Positions 57,500 through 64,000 of a stretch of 64,000 bases of DNA are shown here, one piece after another. A program made the translations under genes and the position numbers. The notes beneath the pieces are model-generated. The model was given only the letters and a program-made list of their open reading frames with translations, did no database searches and was not told the DNA's origin. Each line of letters starts with the position of its first letter. Position 1 is the first letter of the stretch. The DNA is from Streptomyces sp. D2-8 (GTDB lineage Bacteria; Actinomycetota; Actinomycetes; Streptomycetales; Streptomycetaceae): positions 62,001 through 126,000 of the forward strand of contig NZ_JAAHBP010000022.1 of NCBI RefSeq assembly GCF_023184515.1. Reading direction: 5' to 3'.

Positions 57500-58801
57500 T
57501 CAGGCGGAGGCCGTCAGATCCCCGCGCCGGGGCACCGCGAAGCTCTCCAGGTCCGCCCGGGTCAGACCGGCCAGGCGGGCGACCTCCCCGATGTCGAGGG
57601 CGCCGCAGTCCAGGCCGCGCAGCAGGTAGCCGCTGAGGGCCTTGGCGGTGGCCGGCTCGTCCATGACGTCGCCGCCGGTGCGGTTGGCGTAGCGGGACAG
57701 ACGGGCGGCGGCCTGCTCGAAGCCCTCGCGGTAGAAGGCGAAGACGGCCGCGTAGCGGGTGGGGATGTGGCCGGGGTGCATGTCCCAGCCCTGGTAGTAG
57801 GCGCGGGCCAGGGCGCGGCGGGTGAGGCCGTAGTGCAGGCGCCAGGCGTCGTGGACCTTCGCGGTGGGACCGACTGGCAGGACGTTCGTCGAGCCGTCCG
57901 AGACCCGTACGCCGGTACCGGCCGCCGCGACCTGCATGACGGCCTTGGCGTGGTCCGCGGCGGGGTGGTCACTGGCCTGGTGGGCGGCGGAGACGCCGAG
58001 GCAGGCGCTGTAGTCGAAGGTGCCGTAGTGCAGGCCGGTGGCGCGGCCCTCGGCGGCCTGGATCATGCGGGCGACGGTGGCGGTGCCGTCGGCGGCGAGG
58101 ATGGACTGGCTGGTCTCGATCTGGATCTCGAAGCCGATCCGGCCGGGTTCGAGGCCGTGTGCCTTCTCGAAGGCGTCCAGCAGCCGCGCCATGGCCGTGA
58201 CCTGCTCGGCGTACGTGACCTTCGGCAGGGTGAGCACCAGCCCGTCGGGCAGGCCGCCGGCCTCCATCAGGCCGGTGAGGAAGATGTCGAGGGTGCGGAT
58301 GCCCCGGGCGCGTACGGGCGCTTCCATGCACTTCGTGCGGATGCCCATGTAGGGGGCGGCGGTGCCGTCCTCGTAGGCCTCGGCGACGATCCGGGCGGCG
58401 CGGGCGGCGGCCTCGTCCTCCTCGGCGTCGGGGCGGTTGCCGTAGCCGTCCTCGAAGTCGACGCGCAGGTCCTCGACGGGCTCGCGTTCCAGCTTGGCGC
58501 GCACGCGCGCGTGGACGGGCTCGGCGAGCTCGTCGGCGAGGCCGAGGACGGCGGCGAAGGACGCCGCGTCCGGGGCGTGCTCGTCGAGGGCGGCGAGCGC
58601 CCGGTCGCCCCAGGCGCGGATGGTGTCGGCGGCGAAGACGTCGCCGGGCACGTAGACGGTGTGGACGGGCTGGCGGGTGCCGGGGTCGCCGGGGTAGCGG
58701 CGCTCCAGCTCCGCGTCGACCGGCGCGAGGGAGGCGCTGATCTCCTCGCTGACGGCGCCCGCGAGGCTCGTCGCCACCTTCTCCTGCTGGCCCTGACCCA
58801 T
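57500..58801 (-). CDS. HpcH/HpaI aldolase/citrate-lyase-family protein (DUF6986 type)
   Basis: A 433-residue protein with a citrate-lyase-beta-like TIM barrel: EDLRVDFEDGYGNRPDAEED, GLVLTLPKVTYAEQVTAM, IGFEIQIETSQSIL (metal-binding acidic residues) and GLHYGTFDYSACLGV. The C-terminal 80 residues are helical. Such enzymes add or remove two-carbon units from CoA esters or cleave small keto acids, but this subgroup is uncharacterised to my knowledge. GGAGGG precedes ATG 58801, with a 15-bp palindrome right upstream. Confidence 0.85.
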   Translation of the reverse strand: MGQGQQEKVATSLAGAVSEEISASLAPVDAELERRYPGDPGTRQPVHTVYVPGDVFAADTIRAWGDRALAALDEHAPDAASFAAVLGLADELAEPVHARVRAKLEREPVEDLRVDFEDGYGNRPDAEEDEAAARAARIVAEAYEDGTAAPYMGIRTKCMEAPVRARGIRTLDIFLTGLMEAGGLPDGLVLTLPKVTYAEQVTAMARLLDAFEKAHGLEPGRIGFEIQIETSQSILAADGTATVARMIQAAEGRATGLHYGTFDYSACLGVSAAHQASDHPAADHAKAVMQVAAAGTGVRVSDGSTNVLPVGPTAKVHDAWRLHYGLTRRALARAYYQGWDMHPGHIPTRYAAVFAFYREGFEQAAARLSRYANRTGGDVMDEPATAKALSGYLLRGLDCGALDIGEVARLAGLTRADLESFAVPRRGDLTASA

Positions 58802-58818
58802 CCCGAGACCCTCCTATT

Positions 58819-58833
58819 TTCCGCTGTGCGGAA
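58819..58833. promoter_or_regulatory. TTCCGC-n3-GCGGAA palindrome
   Basis: TTCCGCTGTGCGGAA is a perfect inverted repeat, 18 bases upstream of the aldolase-family start codon. The form resembles sites bound by IclR-type regulators; no IclR gene is in the window. Confidence 0.6.
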
Positions 58834-58995
58834 TCAACAATCCGTAGAGCGAAGTTATCGGCCCACCTTCGGCCTGGTCAACACCGTCGTGAAGTGGGGT
58901 TCCCCATCCTTCACCCTTGGTCACCGCCGACCCGCCCTCATCTTCCGTATTCAGAAGGCAAGCTTCATCCTGACGTGCAAGGGGAGGGAGACCAC

Positions 58996-59901
58996 GTGCC
59001 GAACGAGGTCGGAGTGACGCGCCGCCACGGGCTCAAGGCAGCGGCGGCCGCCGCCGTCGCAGGACCGCTGCTCACCACCGCGGGCCCCACACAGCCCGCG
59101 TCCGCCGGCGAGCACCCGGGCGCCCTGGACGTCATGACGTTCAACGTCCGCTTCGGGACCGTCGTCGACAGGACACCGCGCTGGGAGGTGCGCCGACCGG
59201 TGATGCGAGAACTGCTGCGCCGCGAGCGACCGCACGTCATCGGCACCCAGGAAGGGCTCTACCGGCAAGTGCGCGCGATCGAGAAGGATCTCGGCGAGCA
59301 CTACGACTGGATCGGCACCGGACGCGGGGGCGGCAGCAAGGACGAGTTCATGGCGGTCTTCTACGACACGCGCAGACTCGAGCCGATCGAGTTCGACCAC
59401 TTCTGGCTGTCCGGCACCCCCTACACGATCGCCTCGAACACCTGGGACGCGGACTGGCTGCGCATGGTGACCTGGGTCCGTTTCGCCGATCTCGCCGACG
59501 GAGGACGGGAGTTCTACGTCCTCAACACCCACCTGGACAGCGTCAGCCAGTACGCCCGGGAACGCTCGGCGGGGCTCATCGGCGAGACGATCGCCGCGTG
59601 GGACCGGTCGTCACCGGTCATCGTCACCGGCGACTTCAACGCGGCCGCCCACGACAACCGGGTGCACGACCTCATGCTGGACATCGGACTGGTGGACGCC
59701 TGGGACGCGGCGGCTTCGCGGGGTCCGGCGTACGGGACGCACCACGGCTACCGGGCGCCCAGGCCCGGCGGGCGGCGCATCGACTGGATCCTCACCACGC
59801 CCGGGGTGACCACGCACTGGGCCGGGATGAACACCTTCAGCGCGGACGGGACGTATCCGAGCGACCATCTGCCGGTGCAGGCCTCGATGACCCTGGGATG
59901 A
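58996..59901 (+). CDS. Tat-exported endonuclease/exonuclease/phosphatase-family protein
   Basis: A 301-residue EEP-fold enzyme. The twin-arginine signal is TRRHGLKAAAAAAVAGPLL; the mature part shows TFNVRFGT, QEGLYRQV (metal-binding Glu), NTHLDSVS, VTGDFNA and the catalytic DHLPV histidine. GGAGGGAG precedes GTG 58996. Exported members of this superfamily are mostly phosphodiesterases or nucleases. Whether it acts on DNA, lipids or sugar phosphates cannot be told here. Confidence 0.88.
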   Translation: MPNEVGVTRRHGLKAAAAAAVAGPLLTTAGPTQPASAGEHPGALDVMTFNVRFGTVVDRTPRWEVRRPVMRELLRRERPHVIGTQEGLYRQVRAIEKDLGEHYDWIGTGRGGGSKDEFMAVFYDTRRLEPIEFDHFWLSGTPYTIASNTWDADWLRMVTWVRFADLADGGREFYVLNTHLDSVSQYARERSAGLIGETIAAWDRSSPVIVTGDFNAAAHDNRVHDLMLDIGLVDAWDAAASRGPAYGTHHGYRAPRPGGRRIDWILTTPGVTTHWAGMNTFSADGTYPSDHLPVQASMTLG

Positions 59902-59906
59902 GAAGA

Positions 59907-59940
59907 GGCCCCCGTGACCGTTCGCGCGGTCACGGGGGCC
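59907..59940. terminator. Bidirectional terminator hairpin
   Basis: A perfect 14-bp stem (GGCCCCCGTGACCG and complement) with a TTCGCG loop separates the convergent endonuclease-type and etfA genes. Confidence 0.9.
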
Positions 59941-59958
59941 TTCCACAGCCGGGGTCGA

Positions 59959-60921
59959 TCAGCCCTTGCGGGTCTTGATCTCCTCGGTCAGGGCCGGGAC
60001 GACGTCGAAGAGGTCGCCGACGACGCCGTAGTCGACGAGGTCGAAGATCGGGGCCTCGGCGTCCTTGTTGACCGCCACGATCGTCTTCGAGGTCTGCATA
60101 CCGGCGCGGTGCTGGATCGCGCCGGAGATGCCGTTGGCGATGTACAGCTGCGGCGAGACGGACTTGCCGGTCTGGCCGACCTGGTTGGTGTGCGGGTACC
60201 AGCCGGCGTCGACCGCGGCACGCGAGGCACCGACAGCGGCACCGAGGGAGTCGGCGAGCGCCTCGATGATCGCGAAGTTCTCCGAGCCGTTGACGCCACG
60301 GCCACCGGAGACCACGATCGCGGCCTCGGTCAGCTCCGGGCGGCCCGTCGACTCACGCGGCGTGCGGCCGGTGACCTTGGTGCCGGTGGCCTGCGCGGAG
60401 AAGGTCACGGACAGGGCCTCGACCGCGCCGGCGGCCGGGGCGGCCTCGACGGCGGCGCTGTTGGGCTTGACCGTGATGACCGGGGTGCCCTTGGAGACAC
60501 GGGACTTGGTGGTGAAGGACGCGGCGAACACCGACTGCGTGGCCACCGGGCCCTCGTCGCCGGCCTCCAGGTCGACGGCGTCGGTGATGATGCCGGAACC
60601 CAGACGCAGCGCCAGACGGGCGGCGATCTCCTTGCCCTCGGCGGAGGACGGCACCAGCACGGCGGCCGGGGACACGGCCTCGTGGGCGGCCTGGAGGGCG
60701 TCCACCTTCGGTACGACCAGGTAGTCGGCGTACTCCGCGGCCTCATGAGTGAGGACCTTGACCGCGCCGTGCTCGGCGAGCGTGGCGGCGGTGTCACCGG
60801 CGCCGGTGCCCAGCGCGACGGCGACCGGCTCGCCGATGCGGCGGGCCAGGGTCAGCAGCTCCAGGGTGGGCTTGCGGACGGCGCCGTCCACGTGGTCGAC
60901 GTAGACGAGAACTTCAGCCAT
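59959..60921 (-). CDS. etfA: Electron transfer flavoprotein alpha subunit
   Basis: A 320-residue EtfA. The C-terminal FAD-binding region is intact: VSGGRGVNGSENFAIIEALA, SRAAVDAGWYPHTNQVGQTG, YIANGISGAIQHRAGMQTSK and IVAVNKDAEAPIFDLVDYGV. EtfAB passes electrons from acyl-CoA dehydrogenases to the quinone pool. It follows etfB by 55 bp. Confidence 0.97.
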   Translation of the reverse strand: MAEVLVYVDHVDGAVRKPTLELLTLARRIGEPVAVALGTGAGDTAATLAEHGAVKVLTHEAAEYADYLVVPKVDALQAAHEAVSPAAVLVPSSAEGKEIAARLALRLGSGIITDAVDLEAGDEGPVATQSVFAASFTTKSRVSKGTPVITVKPNSAAVEAAPAAGAVEALSVTFSAQATGTKVTGRTPRESTGRPELTEAAIVVSGGRGVNGSENFAIIEALADSLGAAVGASRAAVDAGWYPHTNQVGQTGKSVSPQLYIANGISGAIQHRAGMQTSKTIVAVNKDAEAPIFDLVDYGVVGDLFDVVPALTEEIKTRKG

Positions 60922-60976
60922 GGGACTTCTTCTCTCCTGCTTGCGAAAGATGAGGGGCGGTCAGCGAATGCCGGGC

Positions 60977-61765
60977 TCAGATGAACTTCTGGCCCGCGAG
61001 GAACTCAGCGAGCTGCTTGCCGCCCTCGCCCTCGTCCTTGACAATCGTGCCCGCGGTGCGGGCCGGGCGCTCGGCCGCGCCGTCGACCGCGGTCCAGGCG
61101 CCCTCCAGGCCGACCTCCTCGGCCTCGATGTCGAGGTCGGACAGGTCCCAGGACTCCACCGGCTTCTTCTTCGCCGCCATGATGCCCTTGAAGGACGGGT
61201 AACGCGCCTCGCCCGACTGGTCGGTCACCGACACGACCGCCGGCAGGGACGCCTCGAGGCTCTCCGAAGCGGCGTCGCCGTCGCGGCGGCCCTTGACCGT
61301 GCCGTCCTCGACGGAGACCTCGGAGAGCAGGGTGACCTGCGGGACGCCCAGGCGCTCGGCGAGCAGCGCGGGCACGACGCCCATGGTGCCGTCGGTGGAG
61401 GCCATGCCGGAGATGACCAGGTCGTAACCGGCCTTCTCGACGGCCTTGGCCAGGACCAGGGAGGTGCCGATGGCGTCGGTGCCGTGGATGTCGTCGTCCT
61501 CGACGTGGATCGCCTTGTCCGCGCCCATGGACAGCGCCTTGCGCAGGGCGTCCTTGGCGTCCTCGGGGCCCACCGTGAGGACGGTGATCTCCACGTCGTC
61601 GTCGGAGTTCTCGGAGATCTGCAGCGCCTGCTCGACCGCGTACTCGTCGAGCTCGGAGAGCAGACCGTCCACGTCGTCCCGGTCGACGGTCAGGTCATCG
61701 GCGAAGTGCCGGTCGCCAGTGGCGTCGGGCACGTACTTCACAGTGACAACGATCCTCAAGCTCAC
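60977..61765 (-). CDS. etfB: Electron transfer flavoprotein beta subunit
   Basis: A 262-residue EtfB with VVTVKYVPDATGDRHF, EYAVEQALQI, the DLVISGMASTDGTMGVVPAL region and SVTDQSGEARYPSFKGIMAA, which is the family recognition loop. GTG 61765 has GGAGA upstream. Together with etfA it forms a two-gene operon. A hairpin lies in the leader 30 bases before the start. Confidence 0.97.
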   Translation of the reverse strand: MSLRIVVTVKYVPDATGDRHFADDLTVDRDDVDGLLSELDEYAVEQALQISENSDDDVEITVLTVGPEDAKDALRKALSMGADKAIHVEDDDIHGTDAIGTSLVLAKAVEKAGYDLVISGMASTDGTMGVVPALLAERLGVPQVTLLSEVSVEDGTVKGRRDGDAASESLEASLPAVVSVTDQSGEARYPSFKGIMAAKKKPVESWDLSDLDIEAEEVGLEGAWTAVDGAAERPARTAGTIVKDEGEGGKQLAEFLAGQKFI

Positions 61766-61794
61766 GCCGGCTCTCCTACTGCATCGTCATTTCC

Positions 61795-61818
61795 ATGCTG
61801 CCTACTTGCAGGCAGCAT
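61795..61818. promoter_or_regulatory. Palindrome in the etfB leader
   Basis: ATGCTGCCT and AGGCAGCAT are exact complements separated by ACTTGC. On the minus strand the repeat includes a TATGCT that could be a -10 box, so it may be an operator over the etfBA promoter, or an RNA hairpin if the promoter is further upstream. Confidence 0.5.
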
Positions 61819-61984
61819 AGGCGCCTCTAGCGTCCGATCCCGGTCGGGGCGACCCACGCCCCGAGCGAAATATTACTCGTCAGTACACCCAGTTCGTTCC
61901 CGCTAAGCAAGCGCTTTGAACTGTGACCTTCGCAACGCAGCGTAACCGGAACTCGACGGTCACGCAGCCCGGGGGACGCCCGGC

Positions 61985-62476
61985 TCAGTCGCGCAGACGC
62001 TGGAAACGTCCCTGGTGGTAGAGGAGCGGACGGCCGGTGCCCGTGGGGTCGCCGTGCACGACCTCCGCGATCACGATCCGGTGGTCCCCGGCGGGCACGC
62101 GCGTGACGACCCGGCCCACCAGCCAGGCGAGCACGCCGTCGAGGAGGGGCACGCCCTCGGGCCCCTCCCGCCAGCCGGTGGGCGGGCCGAAGCGGTCGGC
62201 ACCACTGCGGGCGAAGGTGGCGGCCAGCTCCTGCTGGTGCTCGCCGAGGACGTGGACACCGACGTGCTCCGCCGCCGCGATGGCGGGCCAACTGGAGGCG
62301 CCGGTGCCGACGCCGAAGGACAGCAGGGGCGGCTCGGCGGAGACGGATGTCAGGGAGGTGGCGGTGAATCCCACCGGCCCCTCCTCGCCACGAGCGGTGA
62401 TGACGGCGACCCCTGCCGCGTGCTGCCGGAAGACCGAGCGCAGGAGATCGGGCGTGGCGAGGAGGTCCGCAGGCAT
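61985..62476 (-). CDS. Flavin reductase-like (FMN-binding split barrel) protein
   Basis: A 163-residue HpaC-type protein with SVFRQHAAGVAVITARGEEG, GFTATSLTSVSAEPPLLSFG, HVGVHVLGEHQQELAATFAR and the final YHQGRFQRL. These reductases supply reduced FMN to partner monooxygenases. No partner is adjacent. It is convergent-free, upstream of etfB on the same strand, with 219 bp in between. Confidence 0.92.
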   Translation of the reverse strand: MPADLLATPDLLRSVFRQHAAGVAVITARGEEGPVGFTATSLTSVSAEPPLLSFGVGTGASSWPAIAAAEHVGVHVLGEHQQELAATFARSGADRFGPPTGWREGPEGVPLLDGVLAWLVGRVVTRVPAGDHRIVIAEVVHGDPTGTGRPLLYHQGRFQRLRD

Positions 62477-62559
62477 GGGGTCAGGCTGACGATAAATGGT
62501 ACGCGCAGTCAAGTTCGTTCCGTGATGTGGGAGATGACTCACTGGCGGCACCACGCCCG

Positions 62560-62973
62560 TCACACCGCCTCCCCCAGCGCGGCGATCACGTCGGCCTTGC
62601 GCGGCTGCCCGGTGGCCCGCCGGACCACGTGGCCGTCGGCGTCCAGGACCAGCACGGTCGGGGTCTTGAGGATGTCCAGCCGCCGCACGAGGTCCAAGTG
62701 CGCCTCGGCGTCGATCTCGACATGGGTCACGCCCGGCACCACGGCGGCGACCTCGCCGAGGACCCGCCGGGTCGCCCGGCAGGGCGCGCAGAACGCGCTG
62801 GAGAACTGCACGAGCGTGGCCCGCTCGCCGAGTTCCGCGCCCAGCTCCGCCGCATCGAGCCGCTTGCCGTCGTCCCGCCCGCGCACCCGCACACTCCCGC
62901 TCCGCCGCCGTTGCAGCACTCCGTAGGCGCTCGCCGCCGCGAGCACCACCGCACACACCACCAGTCCGGTCAT
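62560..62973 (-). CDS. Membrane-anchored thioredoxin-like protein
   Basis: A 137-residue thioredoxin fold with an N-terminal helix (TGLVVCAVVLAAASAYGVL) and the redox motif SAFCAPCRATRR; the cis-proline lies in ILKTPTVLVLDADG. It probably faces outward and reduces or oxidises exported proteins. Divergent from a DUF4395 gene, with which it may work. Confidence 0.9.
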   Translation of the reverse strand: MTGLVVCAVVLAAASAYGVLQRRRSGSVRVRGRDDGKRLDAAELGAELGERATLVQFSSAFCAPCRATRRVLGEVAAVVPGVTHVEIDAEAHLDLVRRLDILKTPTVLVLDADGHVVRRATGQPRKADVIAALGEAV

Positions 62974-63050
62974 CACCTGCTGCAAGCGTTCACGAGACCG
63001 CAAAGATTCCCGCCCCCGCAATGCGGCCGCGCTGCGGAATGCTGTGTTCC

Positions 63051-63467
63051 ATGGACATCGATGTGAGAGGGCCGCGTTTCGGTGCGGCCGTCACGGCCGC
63101 CGTCCTGGCGGTCGTTCTGGTCACGGGGAGCGCCTGGCTGCTGGCCTGGCAGACGCTGGCGTTCCTGCTCGGCGCGGCGGGCGGGGTGCGCCGCTCCCCC
63201 TACGGCCTGCTGTTCGCCAAGGCCGTGCGGCCGCGGCTCGGGCCGCCGACGGAGTTCGAGGCGCCCGAACCGCCCCGCTTCGCCCAACTGGTGGGGCTGT
63301 TTTTCGCCGGACTCGGGCTTGCCGGCTACACCCTCGGTCCGGGCTGGCTGGGACTCGCGGCGACCGGCGCCGCACTCGCCGCCGCCTTCCTGAATGCGGC
63401 ATTCGGGTACTGCCTGGGATGCGAGTTGTACCTGCTCGTGCGGCGGGTGACGGTCCGCGCGGGGTAA
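63051..63467 (+). CDS. DUF4395-family membrane protein
   Basis: A 138-residue protein with several hydrophobic segments (AAVTAAVLAVVLVTGSAWLL, LVGLFFAGLGLAGYTLG and LAATGAALAAAFLNAAFGY). It ends with CLGCELY, a CxxC pair that could exchange disulphides with the adjacent thioredoxin. The conserved start is DIDVRGPRFGAAVTA. No good Shine-Dalgarno is seen. Confidence 0.88.
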   Translation: MDIDVRGPRFGAAVTAAVLAVVLVTGSAWLLAWQTLAFLLGAAGGVRRSPYGLLFAKAVRPRLGPPTEFEAPEPPRFAQLVGLFFAGLGLAGYTLGPGWLGLAATGAALAAAFLNAAFGYCLGCELYLLVRRVTVRAG

Positions 63468-63653
63468 TGGGGACGCAAAAGCACGAGGTGGGAACCTGCG
63501 GGCGACGTGACGAGAATCTCGCCGCCGACGGGCACGAGGACTGGCTACCCGGCCGTTCTTCGGGCACGATCTGCGCAAGCCGTAAACCTACGGCTGCGTA
63601 ACTTTCCACTGGGAATCCCTTCCCAGGCAGAGCAGGAAGGGTCCGACCCGCCC

Positions 63654-64000
63654 ATGGCAGAGCTCGTCTACCGTCCCGTCGTCGGTTTCGCCCGCACGCT
63701 GTTCAAGGTGTGGGACCTCAAGATCGACTGCCAGGGTTCGGAGAACATCCCGCGCTCGGGCGGCGCCGTGCTGGTGAGCAACCACATCAGCTACCTGGAC
63801 TTCGTCTTCGACGGTCTGGCGGCCCTGCCGCAGAAACGTCTCGTGCGGTTCATGGCGAAGGAGTCCGTCTTCCGCCACAAGATCTCCGGCCCGCTGATGC
63901 GCGGGATGAAGCACATCCCCGTGGACCGCAAGCAGGGCGAGGCGGCCTACGCGCACGCCCTGGACTCGCTGCGGTCTGGCGAGATCGTCGGGGTCTTCCC
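63654..64000 (+). CDS. 1-acyl-sn-glycerol-3-phosphate acyltransferase (PlsC family), start only
   Basis: The 115 visible residues show the acyltransferase motif I NHISYLD, the hydrophobic approach RFMAKESVFRHKISGPLM and motif II-like RGMKHIPVDRKQG. AGGAAGG lies 13 bases before the ATG. PlsC enzymes add the second fatty acid to lysophosphatidic acid; the C-terminal part is beyond the window. The 186 bp upstream hold no other gene that I can support. Confidence 0.9.
   Translation, partial: MAELVYRPVVGFARTLFKVWDLKIDCQGSENIPRSGGAVLVSNHISYLDFVFDGLAALPQKRLVRFMAKESVFRHKISGPLMRGMKHIPVDRKQGEAAYAHALDSLRSGEIVGVF

Overview
The base composition (very high G+C, strong third-position GC bias), frequent GTG/TTG starts, twin-arginine and sortase genes, a deazaflavin-type reductase, a mycothiol-type enzyme, several DUF families typical of actinomycetes and multiple LacI-family sugar regulators all point to a Streptomyces chromosome. 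The window carries about 61 protein genes or gene remnants, no rRNA, tRNA or CRISPR array that I can see, and no insertion sequence or phage. It reads as ordinary-to-accessory chromosome rich in uptake, degradation and one-component regulators.

Layout. 1-5.0 kb: a worn sugar-utilisation island with a GH36 alpha-galactosidase (cut by the window edge), a leaderless LacI regulator flanked by twin operators, the tail of a deleted ABC sugar permease, and a secreted clan GH-A glycosidase with carbohydrate-binding domains. 5.1-8.1 kb: a BlaI/M56 sensor-repressor pair divergent from terD, a two-helix membrane protein and an orphan tatA. 8.1-12.2 kb: htpG, a class F sortase, a repeat-containing surface protein and a DUF3040 protein. 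12.7-20.7 kb: a deoxysugar/glycoside cluster (isomerase-like enzyme, MFS importer, 1317-residue GH106-like enzyme, LacI regulator) that shares an AACGTT-centred operator. 20.8-28.6 kb: MerR/methyltransferase pair, ThuA-Gfo/Idh/MocA pair, GCS2-type ligase, leaderless MFS, SDR and mycothiol-dependent-type enzyme. 28.6-34.2 kb: MarR and a branched-chain amino-acid ABC system in which the binding protein converges on the livHMGF operon. 34.3-40.2 kb: methyltransferase, DUF6332, a headless response regulator, TetR/deazaflavin reductase divergent pair with three operator copies, a geranylgeranyl-reductase-like flavoprotein and an M20 dipeptidase. 40.2-46.3 kb: a five-gene oligopeptide ABC operon. 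46.6-52.2 kb: NTPase-Nudix fusion, three small proteins, a UvrA2-type ATPase, VOC protein and AraC regulator. 52.3-64 kb: ROK kinase/LacI divergent pair, a GGCT-like protein overlapping a Ser/Thr kinase receptor, a citrate-lyase-like enzyme with its own palindrome, a Tat-exported endonuclease/phosphatase-like protein, etfBA, a flavin reductase, thioredoxin/DUF4395 divergent pair and the start of an acyltransferase.

Working together. The strongest functional units are the GH106/MFS/isomerase/LacI regulon, the opp operon plus convergent peptidase (import then cleavage of peptides), the liv system, the TetR/flavoenzyme control region and etfBA. No single locus looks like a clearly new defence or signalling system; the best candidates for something undescribed are the sortase F plus LPXTG-less repeat protein pair, the kinase with an unrecognised cysteine-containing outer domain, and several regulator-operator pairs whose sites can be read directly from the sequence. 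Family assignments come from recognising motifs by eye; no database search was possible.
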